Shown here: in pieces, positions 8,671 through 19,005 of the stretch
How the letters are laid out: every line of letters starts with the position of its first letter
Position numbering within the stretch: position 1 is the stretch's first letter
Source: Henricia sp. BOLD:AAB3569
Taxonomy: Eukaryota > Echinodermata > Asteroidea > Spinulosida > Echinasteridae
Length of the DNA: 64,000 bases
Direction of reading: 5' to 3'
NCBI GenBank assembly: GCA_037783545.1
Contig: JBBELK010000368.1
Span: forward strand, 186,001-250,000
The notes under the pieces: generated by a model
Database searches by the model: none
What the model saw: the letters and a program-made list of their open reading frames with translations, nothing else
Told to the model about the DNA's origin: nothing
Program-made: the position numbers and the translations under genes

Positions 8671-10190
8671 AACAAAACCCAATTTAAATATATATTTTCG
8701 CACATGTACGAATGTTCGTGCAGTAAACACGCACATACATTGTATACAGCCATCGATATGTATATATCGGGTCATTAACGCGGACTGGTTCCGCCCACAA
8801 ATTTACAGAGTAGCACAGACTACTTTATAAACCCTGGTAACTGGTGTCATACTTTAGTACATCGTAACTTAAGTCGTTGCTAAAAAAATAGAAAACCCAA
8901 CTAAATCTTAGATCCATTCTCCGTCTAGAACGTGCGATTTAATTTGGGCCGAAATAGGTTAAAGCAAATAAAAAAGAAATAAATAATTAAAATTAAAAAT
9001 ATTAAAAACCTTCATCCTGGGTACATTTCCTTGAAATCTGATCTAACCTTGAAATAAAATTATACACGAAAATAAATAAAAGTGCAGTCGCTTTCGAAAA
9101 AAAAACAACCTCCATTCTATTTTGCAAAGAGAGGAGCGAGAGAAACACACTTTATATTTTACTTGGCCTTACTGATAAGCCCACGAGAGGGCGCTGTCCA
9201 CATAGACCAATTTGGAAAAGCGGTATACGTTAATTACGTAGCAAAAAAGGGTATGGAAAAATTTCCATACACGGACACCCACTGAGACACTGTGTACTAA
9301 ACTATATGGACAACTCTGAAAAAAAAATCTTAGTAAAATCGTAATTTTTTTCTCTTTATACTTATATTTCTCATAAAAACTGAGCACAGGAAAAAATTGA
9401 GTAGTTGATCAGGGCTTCAGGCCTATATAGGCTGACAAATTTCAAAGTGTTTCCTCACAAAATCTTAAATTTTAAATAAAAAACAAATCTGATCAACTTC
9501 CCAACTCTTACCATTTAATAGTATGTATTACCTGTTCTTTCGTGTTTCAAGAAGATAGTTATTTTCAAATCTGAAAAAAAAAGACAGTGAACTGTTACAA
9601 ATTCTTAAAGATTAATTTTACATTCTCGTGGCCAAGTTCACTGTAATGTCTTAAAAGGACTTTCGACTTACCATTCTCAATTTGCGAAGTATAACGTTCA
9701 AAATTCCGAATGCAATCGCGATTCTTTTGGGGAATCGGAGTCAACTACTTCGAAAATGCTTAAGTCGCCCAAACCTTGTCACCAACTCGTCCCAAATGCC
9801 TTGTTGGTAATCAACATGCATGTTTGGTGTATTAGGGCCATTCGTAACATCACATTCTTGATACCAAACAATAGGCCTACATAGCATTTTGGGAATTTAC
9901 AAAATTTACCCCCAGCGACCCTGCATCTCATTGTCTCCCAAAAGTCTTGGGAATCCTGAATATTTTGCAAATGGTCATTTACATTGATATTAATTTGTTG
10001 TTTGCGAGATAAAGGACACCTGAATAAGACTCGCTTGAGTGCACCGGTTTGTTACGTAATGGAGAAATAAAAATGCCCAGGAACAGAAGACGCGAAACGC
10101 AAAATAGCATCTGAGGAATTTTATTTCCGGTTCCGCGTCCCTAGAATTTTGCAAATTGTTTACGTGCATGGCAGGCGGCCAATGAACGTT
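8671..10190. other. Non-coding, mostly unique sequence
   Basis: AT-rich with no gene recognised. A fragment of TIR family I lies at about 9690-9775 (GATTCTTTTGGGGAATCGGA then AATGCTTAAGTCGCCCAAAC), resembling the right end of 59852-60276. Confidence 0.5.
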
Positions 10191-10199
10191 TGGCAGTGC

Positions 10200-10520
10200 T
10201 TAAGGTTACGGTCTCCATGAAAAAGCCGGAGCTTCTGTCCGCACAAAATCGGCTGCTGAACAGCGCCATGAAATTGGCCAATTTCATAGAGCTGCTTATT
10301 AAAGCATCAAAAATTGCTTAAGCATGAAAAACTTTGCTTGATAAAATTAGGTTAACAGCAAATATTTCATGAGATTGTCATGGTAATGAAACAGTCCTCT
10401 AACACTGGTCATACACTACTTCTATTACATGAGGATTTCACTGGTAACGTTCCCTACTAAGCAAGAGTTTTTGTGCATATTTGTGCTTAAACTGCCCCAT
10501 GTCTAACCTTGTTTTTGCAA
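10200..10520. repeat. Interspersed repeat family P copy
   Basis: Contains GCGCCATGAAATTGGCCAAT, TTCATAGAGCTGCTTA and GCTTAAGCATGAAAAAC. Related stretches with CCATGAAATTGG and ATGAAATTGGGC occur at about 23367-23728 and 50000-50065. Confidence 0.5.
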
Positions 10521-10649
10521 TGGGCGTTTAAGCCGAACAGCCAAATTGTAGAACAATTTCCATGATTTAATTAATAAACATCTATAAACGAGAAATTATT
10601 ATTGAATTCTGAAACGTGTATACGTATGTGGATTGGGTTTGCAGTCACT

Positions 10650-10725
10650 ACTTGACCGCGTGGGTTTTCCCCTTGGGAATTTCTCTGGGGGGTTTTCCTA
10701 CCACTTCTAAAACTGCAACTCCTTC
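10650..10725 (+). mobile_element. SINE 3 tail fragment
   Basis: GGGTTTTCCCCTTGGGAATT then GGGGGGTTTTCCTACCACTT, matching the body of the better copy at 38855-39010. Confidence 0.45.
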
Positions 10726-10739
10726 TTCGTTATCTCAAG

Positions 10740-12780
10740 TTAATAATTAGCCTTTTAGAAGTATGGCGGAACAAAAGGAGAGGGCGCAATTTCATTTGGG
10801 TATGAATTTTTTTATTAATTGTATTTCTTTCCAAAAACTTGATTTACATGTTGTAATTATAATACATAGACAGAATTATAAATAAAATTAATAAGTGTAA
10901 AGTGAAAAACTGAGTTATTTTGCATTTTAGTCGATTTTATACCCACTGCAAAGTGCGCCCTCCTATTGTGTCCGCCATACTTCAAAAAGGCTAATAAAGT
11001 ATAGTTAAAGCTAAAACCGTATAGTTGATGGGCCTCAGTTGCAGGATATGCCACAAAATTAACAACAAAAACATAGAAGGAACAGCGGAAGTTTTGTTTC
11101 TTTTATGTATTTTGAATGGCGGGCTTTTAAATCAATGTCTCATTTAAAAGAGTACACATTTCAGTATTTAACTGGAAATTTATCAGTATATTCATTTTCA
11201 TTGTCCATTTATTTTTAATGAAAGTGAAATTTGCCCTGGGCACAGATAAAGGAGTTTATAATTTTTAAATCTTCGAAATGTTTTGACGCTGGCTAAATAA
11301 AATCCACGTGGAAAGAATAACATTGAGTTGTTTTCCCTTCGGTTTTAGCGAAGGGGCTTCTGCCCACGTATAAATCGTTTGGAGGTGCTCTAAGGCAATC
11401 GTTCGGTTTATACTATAGTATCTTAATTTCGCCCCGTTGCTGATGTTTTCAACCTAATTCCTCTGCAGAGCTAAAGAATTCCCCGTCCGCCAACCCCATG
11501 AGATTGAGGTCCAAAATGATATGATGATATACTCACGCGGTATTCTATCCTCTATGACTACGTACGCAAATGAGCCGTTGCTGGGGCCCTAGCCTCCCAA
11601 CGTGCCTCTCCTATTGTGCTCTATTTTTCCACCCTTCTGCAGTTACCTAGACAACTGAAAGGAGAATGCCTACGGCATCGCAATGACGTCATTTGGGATC
11701 CGGTCGGTGCATGCAGTCAACAAGCGCCTATTTTTAACGGAAATCGCGAAAATTAGCAACCGAAATTGAATTCGCTGCCAGGGTCATGTTCGTTCGTCAC
11801 CTGTAAACGTGTTTTGGTCTAAGTGACTGGGTTATTGTTTTACGAGGAGAAATCAGACAAAAAGGGAAAACGGTGGAGTTGATTACTTAAAAATGTGTAA
11901 AACTGCAGGCGTGACTTTTATAGACTGGTGTGCGAAAGACACTTGATGCTTCTATGGTAACTGTGTCAATAGACCCATTGCATCAGCGGCCATGACAGGG
12001 GCAGGTTTTCATTTTTAAGTGATGTGGCAATAGATTCACAAAGTGCCTACTCGGGCTGCTCAAAAAGGGCGGGACGTACACGGCCGTACCGTACGGCAGC
12101 TCCACGGAAAGAAAAGTGGAGTCCACTTTTCTATCTCGCTAATACTAACCATAAAATTAATAAAAATCTGATACCTCGCAGCACCATCTGCGCCTCTGAG
12201 TTCCTTCTGCTCCTTTGGAGGCAAAATTGCCTCATTTATTTTACCCGGCGGTGTTCACTAAAACATCTTAAATCGACGAAGCAGTAAAGTAAAGAGCGAA
12301 GGTCTCTCTTAATGATTATCTCACGTGACTAAAAGAAGACCATCTTTTTAACTGATGGGATCTGGGTCGGGGCAAACTCAATCCTTGTCAAAATTCTAAA
12401 AGGTTGGGGACAAACATACTAGATCGGGAATAGAATTGGCTAAGAGATTTTGGGCCGCAAATTGAAGGAGATAAATGCGGTACTATAGAGAGTCGGGGAA
12501 GTGTTGCCGCTTTTTGGAGAGTACTTCACAGGGAGACAGGTTCTTTCATCCGGCACACATCCTTAAAGCAATTTTTCAAAATGAAATCTGCTTTTTGTTT
12601 TTGGGAATTGAGCGGGCAGCGCACCGCAAACAAAATTTATAATTATTATAGTTGTATGTATGACCACAGTAATGGGAAACAAAATCGCTCGCGTCAAAGA
12701 ATTTCGATCTGGAGAACATTCAAAGCTTAACAGTCATGTTCAGACGGGCACTACCTTAGTTTTGGCCCTAGACGGTCATT
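10740..12780. other. Non-coding; one promoter-like patch
   Basis: No gene recognised. The only structured part is the GC-richer stretch around 11530-11720, listed separately. Confidence 0.45.
11600..11720. promoter_or_regulatory. Promoter-like patch: X-box (RFX-type) and CRE
   Basis: GTTACCTAGACAAC at 11642-11655 is close to the RFX X-box consensus GTTRCCATGGYAAC. A perfect palindromic CRE TGACGTCA lies 28 bp away at 11684-11691. The pairing and elevated GC suggest a promoter or enhancer; the transcribed direction and gene are unknown. Confidence 0.35.
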
Positions 12781-12782
12781 AT

Positions 12783-13252
12783 GGCTGCGTTCGGGCGTGC
12801 AGTTCTCGTTACTCGGGAGTAATTCGTGCGCATTGCACTCGGGTCACATCACGCGAACGGCAAATCCGCAGTCCGCGTGCGTGAATGGCAATCAGTGAAG
12901 ATGGACGTCATTTGCCATCACTGCACAAAAAAATGCCGTTTCATTGCTCACAAGAAACTGAGGAAATACAGGCCGTAAGTCGTGAGAACCTTTGATGCCG
13001 TCTAAAACAAACCTTAGTGAGTTATTGTTTCAGTTATTGAGTTGACACGTTGAACAAATTCACCAAAAATCCCACCCATATTCCACCATCTTCGTACAAA
13101 TCACATGACACTTGATATGAGTACGAGCACACTCCCCATTTGTTGGGGAGTAGTGAGAGCATACTCTCACTGACCCGAGTGTCGTTATTCTTGCCGTTCA
13201 CGCGGGGAAGAGTATAACTCGTGTTAACACGAGTACACGCCCGAACGCAGCC
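12783..13252. mobile_element. TIR element family J with TAT target duplication
   Basis: Inverted ends GGCTGCGTTCGGGCGT and ACGCCCGAACGCAGCC (two bp spacing differences inside), 470 bp apart, flanked by TAT on both sides. A 3-bp T-A-rich duplication and GG ends fit a PIF/Harbinger-type MITE. Confidence 0.7.
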
Positions 13253-13439
13253 TATGTGTTGGATACCCGACTGCCGCAAGAGGGCGTAATCACGCGATAG
13301 ACTCGTTCGTAGTCCTATCACCATATCGTTTTGTCGTTGTTATTGACTGTGTCGCGGCGATCGGTTTTCGGGACGAACGCACATTCAAAACAAAAACAAG
13401 AACAACGTCTAGGGCCTAGACTAGCACTACCTTCGAAGG

Positions 13440-13680
13440 TAAAGTTAACAACGACAGTCCCACCCATGGTCCCACTAACGACGACGCGTGTTCACACGGC
13501 CCATTGTATGCGCTCGTAAGTAGAGCGCTACTCATAAGATTTCTCGTGGGTAAATCGTCGTTGTTAACTTGAAAGTAAGTGCGTCCACACGGTCACTACT
13601 TACGAGCTTACTCACGAGTGCCCACTACCAACGAGTTAACAGCGAGTTAACAACGATCGTCTGAACGCACCTTTTATGCG
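13440..13680. repeat. Inverted-repeat tract (GTTAACAACGAC / GTCGTTGTTAAC)
   Basis: GTTAACAACGAC near 13446 and GTCGTTGTTAAC near 13558 are inverted. Further GAGTTAACAACGATCGTC at 13653-13664 repeats the motif. It looks like a degraded TIR element; the borders are unclear. Confidence 0.4.
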
Positions 13681-14510
13681 CATGCGCATTAGCATTTCTA
13701 AAAGGGCGCATTCTAACAGACTGTGACGTCATTATAGGATAAGTCATTTCAAAAATAAAATAAGTTTACATAAAACTTATATTTTGAAGTTTTTACTGTA
13801 TGTTCGTATACCAGAATTCCCTTTGCGTAATAAAAGAAAAAAGACAACGCCTTAATGCAGGAGAAAGTTTAAAAATTGAAGCAATATTCAATCGTGCTCC
13901 CTGCCTGATTCGGTCATGTAAAATGTAACCTCCTGGTCCAAGCCTCGTCTTGAAAACGAGACTCGTCTTTGAAATGAGGCTTGCTGGGACATTTTATGGA
14001 GTTGATTCAGGGGATCGGACACGATAGGCCTGAGCTGTCTTAAAGCCTCAATACATGTTACAGTTACCCACATTTTTACTTCACGAGTTGACAAGAAAAA
14101 TCAGACTAAAAGGTGGTGATAGCATTGGTAACAAACACCACATGGTTTTAAAACGCACCCCTCGTTCTCGGCACAAGCCACGCCCATTGTGACTCGGCAA
14201 AGTTCACTGCACTGCACGTTCTTCGCTCATGCTGCAACTGATGTTGCCGTCAGAATCTGTAACGTGAAAGATTCGTGTGTCCACGTGCATCGGAAGTACT
14301 TCAGTGTTCTACATCCGTATCTTAACCACGTGAGCAGAATATTCGTCGAGTCTTAAAGAAATCAGGGAGGATACAAAAGTGCATCTTGTGTTTGCCTCGT
14401 GGCTTTCTAGCCCAGCGTTCCGCGCACTCGAGTAGGCCTACGTACACGTGGTGGCACACCGAGTTTAGTTCTGCGACCCCGGCCACCAAATTTATCATTT
14501 TTATATTATT
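13681..14510. other. Non-coding; short family D fragment at 14065-14150
   Basis: No gene recognised. ACTTCACGAGTTGACAAGAA and TTGGTAACAAACACCACATG are the inverted form of family D blocks. Confidence 0.45.
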
Positions 14511-14855
14511 TAAAGGAGATTTTTCCAAAAATGCATTTCGTTCTATATAATAAGAATCATATGAAATACCTCCCCAAAATACTATCCACAAGAATAAAAC
14601 TGGAAATTTGCAATCTCCAATTTGGATGTGGAAGCAAAAAGTTGGTGTATATAAATGCACTGCTTTATGGAACCGGATAAATTAGTTCACAAAACATCAG
14701 TGATTTGTTTGACGATATCCTTGAAAATATACCGAATGAGCGCGAAATTTCAGAATGGTAATGAGAAAATATGACAAATGATATGGTATTAAAATTTCAA
14801 CACCCACGGGAAAAATTGGGCCGGGGGCTCGAAAATGTGATCTGAACACGCTCCT
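14511..14855 (-). mobile_element. Foldback MITE family A copy
   Basis: Starts TAAAGGAGATTTTTCC and ends TGATCTGAACACGCTCCT, with the typical core ATACCTCCCCAAAATACTAT and CTCCAATTTGGATGTGGAAG. Confidence 0.75.
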
Positions 14856-14859
14856 CGGG

Positions 14860-15750
14860 CAACCACATAAAATCGTATTAATGAGTTTTAAAATATCGAT
14901 TAATGGAATCGAAAAGAGTGCAGAATCGATTAAAACAACCTCGCAGTGTTAGATTTGTTTCCGCCTGGAGGTATTTCGTACGGTATAAATAATGATTGAA
15001 GATCGTTTGCAAAATATTGGCGCATACGGTAAAATTTTTGTCGGCAATATTGTTTCGGTTGTTTGCGATGGATTAGATAGAAAATATAAAGGGAAAAGTT
15101 AAAATGAGTTCAAAAAGTGATCAAATTTTATATTAGTATTCATTTAAATTCCTCCAAATAAAAATCGACCCTTACAGACAATAAAAACATTTTGACATTC
15201 ACAGACTGCTGCAACGTGAATTAAAAATGTCACGCCAAAAGGAAATCAATGCCCGAAGTCACGTGGCGATCGATAACCCGCAAAGCGCGCGAAATCTCCA
15301 AGGAAAGGTCGTGCGTGGTTGCCACGGCAACGAGTAAAATTGGCAGTGGCGGGAACGTGATTGGATTAAGTCGATTCCTATCAACACGCGAGACGAGAAA
15401 ACTTAAAGAAGGGACGGGTCAATAAAAGGGAAGGTGTATAAATTCCTGAAAATTATAGATATGTCGACATTTTATGGCTACCGTCTTGAAATTATTTTTT
15501 ACACGCGAGTCAATGATACTACTGTTTGGTCACTTTTAGTTTTTCAGACTCGTGTGCAATTTCATTACGTGGCCAAATAATTTTTGGGAAAATTTGTCTG
15601 TCTGCGAGCTTACCAGCATAAGTTGCCTCGAGGTTAAGGTTCAAGTTGGTGTTGACGTTTGGTGTTCCTCAGCCAGCGCGGCGTTAAAATCTTTGAGATG
15701 CACCGAGTCTGAGCTAGCTGCAGACGAAGTCAGCCGCTTCGAAAACCGTA
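14860..15750. other. Non-coding, nothing recognised
   Basis: AT-rich sequence without repeats shared elsewhere in the window. An open frame at 15552-15977 runs through the hairpin and duplication that follow and shows no family resemblance, so it is not called. Confidence 0.4.
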
Positions 15751-15758
15751 GTTCGACT

Positions 15759-15802
15759 AGAGTCCCTCGAACGACGGAATTATCCGTCGTTCAAAGGACT
15801 CT
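15759..15802. repeat. Perfect-core hairpin (20-bp stem, 4-nt loop)
   Basis: Left stem AGAGTCCCTCGAACGACGGA, loop ATTA, right stem TCCGTCGTTCAAAGGACTCT: two mismatches in 20. Confidence 0.6.
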
Positions 15803-15888
15803 ATGCGACGAAAGTCCCTCAATCGAACGTTCCCGATCCCTCCGAGGATTAATAGGACGCCCTCTATTTGTTTCATTTCGGTTTCTGT

Positions 15889-16074
15889 TAGACTGGTTCC
15901 CGTCCACATATTCCACACAGGAGGCCTATATTTTCGCAATAAGCGAACCAATCTATAAGGATCGGGAACCAATCTAGGTCTCTGTATGTTTCCTACCTAG
16001 ACTGGTTCCCGTCCACATATTCCACATAGGAGAATATATTTTCGCAATAAGCGATAGGATCGGGAACTAATCTA
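15889..16074. repeat. Tandemly duplicated small palindromic element
   Basis: Two direct copies (15889-15976 and 15999-16074) of a unit beginning TTAGACTGGTTCCCGTCCAC, carrying ATATTTTCGCAATAAGCGA, and ending ATCGGGAACCAATCTA. The ends are inverted relative to each other (AGACTGGTTCCCG / CGGGAACCAATCT). Confidence 0.7.
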
Positions 16075-16968
16075 CCCTTTACCGATCCTTTAATTTTCGG
16101 CAAAAAAACCTGCAGACGGCCTTGGACAAGGCTATTACCTACCATGATTTGTGAAATAGACTGTTTCCCCATTTTGTTCCATTCCAAATACGGGCTAGTT
16201 GCTCCTGAGAATTGAGACTGGTTATTGTTTTGTTTTCCCGCGTAGAGATTTGGACTTGCAGGGGCGGATCTAGGGGGTGGTTTGATCCCCAAAACACCCC
16301 CTCTGGATCCGCGCCTAGACTCGTTTTAGACTTTAGTCGATAGAGTACGCCCAAAGTTTCATAGATGTGTCTGGAATAATTTAGCAGAAATAAATATGAA
16401 GCACTCGTAATTGGATTGGGATAAAACGCGAGCACGTTTGGCATTTAATATCGGTTGCGCGATTATGCTTGTTCTTCAAATTTCCATTTAAACAAGTAGA
16501 GAAGGCACTTCAACACGTGCCTAGTCTAGTGGCTAGTCTCCGTGTTGTCACGAACTGCGCGTTGAAATAAAATATGGGTTTCCCCTTTGTTTTTTTTCGT
16601 GTAGTTGGGGCTGGGGTTGGGGTGGGTAGGCGTGGCCAGTTGGAAACAACTAAAGTGAAAACGCCACCCTACCGGGTACGTGTTTGCCAAGGTTACTGGG
16701 TCTACACTAAAACCAGTGAACTGTTTCCCTGCGCTTTGGTAATGGACGTTTCAGATGACCAGCGAATGTTTAGACCCACTTATTGCAGGCATGCAATTGT
16801 GTCATCACAACAACAAAAAGAGGAAAACAAATCTCCAAATTTGTAGGTTTTTAATTTTCAATGCGACAGATGAGGAAATGAGCTGAAACGTTGCATGCCT
16901 GTTATAGTGGTAACTGATGTCACACTTTAGTAGTCTATAGACAACTTATTTACAGGGATATTGTTATT
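16075..16968. other. Non-coding, nothing recognised
   Basis: No gene or shared repeat seen. Short open frames (for example 16139-16444 and 16574-16846) lack domain resemblance and splice context. Confidence 0.4.
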
Positions 16969-17092
16969 GAAGGCACGGGCTCGTCAGCAATTCGTGCCAC
17001 GAAATTTGCAGCTCCATGCCTTTGCTATGGAGCTGCCTATTTCGTGGCACGAATTTGGCGCTCGCTTATTGCTGATGAGCCTGTGCCTTTAA
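16969..17092. mobile_element. Foldback MITE family B, copy 3
   Basis: Palindrome GAAGGCACGGGCTCGTCAGC ... CTCCATGCCTTTGCTATGGAG ... GATGAGCCTGTGCCTTTAA. Confidence 0.85.
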
Positions 17093-17351
17093 GAAAATGG
17101 TGCAAATAGTTTGAGTTTTCTCAAATAGACACCATTTTAGTAAATAGTTTTTATCATTCGCCATAGCTTGGCATGCAGACTTCTGGGTACAAACTAAAGA
17201 AAATAATTCCATTTTTGTCAGTGACACACTTTATTCGGTTACTTTTTTCTCCAATGGTGAACAGATAAACATACATAGATACATGTATAATGTAATCTAC
17301 AATGTGCTGGTACACTACCAAACACTACATTACTGTGCAGTGACAGAGCCA

Positions 17352-17498
17352 ATAGACCGTATCGAATAGCCGCCAATTCGTGGGACAGTTTCTTTGTTCC
17401 TTGAGGACATGCATGGTTGCACATATCGTGCTTCCATTGTTAAACGGTTTAAGTAACGGTGCCCCACGAAACGGCAGTATGTATTCGATACGGTCTAT
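17352..17498. mobile_element. TIR element family C, copy 2
   Basis: A 147-bp copy with ATAGACCGTATCGAATAGC and inverted ...TTCGATACGGTCTAT ends and the shared inner motif GGACATGCATGGTTGCAC. Confidence 0.85.
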
Positions 17499-17499
17499 A

Positions 17500-18900
17500 C
17501 AATACATAGCTGCTCCAGTATTACGACTGGACAAGTCATGCGACTCAGTCCCACGAATACACCAGTAGCAAAAACGATAAATCTGTTTTGTAATTTGGTT
17601 GAAAATATACCTGCTTCTCGGAGAAACTAGACTTTATTCTTACACGTATTTTAATAACCTGACTAATTAATAAAGTTCTTTTTTTCCTCGCTACATTTTT
17701 AAAACTATTTTGTTACAATATACTGTACACGATCTTTTAAGCATGAAAAACCCAAATTTGGAGTGATCCAATGAAAATAAGCTCCTCTTTTAAGTATTAA
17801 TTACATGTAGATTACATGTTTGTGGTCCTGATTTTTAACAAAAGTTAAGTAAATCACGTCATTTGTACATAATCCATCAATATTTACAAGCGATGCGAGG
17901 AAATCATAATAATACAATTTTTCTTTTTCTTTTTTTCTCAGCATTTTTTTTTTTTTTAGGAATAAAAAAAGCAAACGTATCAACAAAGCATGCTTACTGT
18001 ATTTACAATGCAAAATGAGCATTACAATACAAGTAGTTGTAGCAAATTAACAAAATACAAATTTGTGATATACATTTCTCTATAAAGTGAAGCATGTATG
18101 CCTATTTTACACTTGATACGACTCATTACTTCTCAGCCATTTTTATATTCAAATGAGCTCTGAATTTTCCCATATCCAAAATAGAAATTTGTAAAAACTT
18201 GTGCTGTCACAACACTGCTTCCCCCTCCTTCCCCCGCCCCCCAAAAAACCTAATTTTTCGAAGCAATCATTCTTTGCTAACCAATAAACAATACTGTATC
18301 TACATTTTTAGCTGGTTTTAGGTAAGCAGGCAAATATACAAGTTACCAGCTAGAATCAACTAATTTTATTTTAATTAACAACTTTCCAGTCAAAATTTTA
18401 AGCTAAATCTCACTTCTGGTTCTTTTTCGAACTTCTTTCAGGAAGAAATAAAATTTCACGTGGTGTACGCCAACTGCCAAACTGAAAAAACCTCAAAATT
18501 GTATGCAATTTATGTACATGTACATTCCACATTCATAAATACCTTAGACAGTTTACGCATCCCTATTGGCTGAAAGCACATCACGAGGGCAGTTTTAAAC
18601 GAGCGATAAAGGCCCGGCCAGTCTTAAACACTTTTGAGCCTGGCTCGAGGCCGCGCCCGCGCCCTGGTCAACGCGTATGAAACACGCACACAGAAACTGC
18701 ACGCTCCCGAAAGTAAATTGTGCACTGTGACAAGTCCCCGGTCGTGTGCGTACAACACGCTTGCATTACGCGTAACGTGCGCGATCGGACAAAAACAACT
18801 TGACGCACAGCTATAGCAGTTCATACGAACGTGGTGTGTGTAGGAAAGTGAATGCAAAAACGATCGATTTACACAAAAAGGTATTTATGAATTGAATTTA
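17500..18900. other. Repeat-poor AT-rich non-coding stretch
   Basis: No recognised gene or repeat, apart from a GTTTAAAAC/CCAGTCTTAAAC-type motif at 18591-18632 that recurs in the hairpin at 18905. Confidence 0.4.
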
Positions 18901-18904
18901 AACT

Positions 18905-19005
18905 AGGTTTGACCAGTCTTAAACAATCCGTTTAAAACCGGCTAGGGTCCTCAGCGCGCAGGACCCTAGCCGGTTTTAAACGTATGTTTAAGACTGGCCA
19001 AACCT
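18905..19005. repeat. Long near-perfect hairpin (~46-bp arms, 8-nt loop)
   Basis: Left arm AGGTTTGACCAGTCTTAAAC ... GTTTAAAACCGGCTAGGGTC CT, loop CAGCGCGC, right arm AGGACCCTAGCCGGTTTTAA ... GTTTAAGACTGGCCAAACCT. The inner 24 bp pair perfectly. It could be a foldback MITE or a transcribed hairpin precursor. Confidence 0.75.

Noticed and set aside
15552-15977. 141-codon plus-strand open frame
   Set aside because: It runs through a hairpin and a duplicated palindrome, shows no domain, and the opposite strand is also partly open; best explained as chance in repeat sequence.
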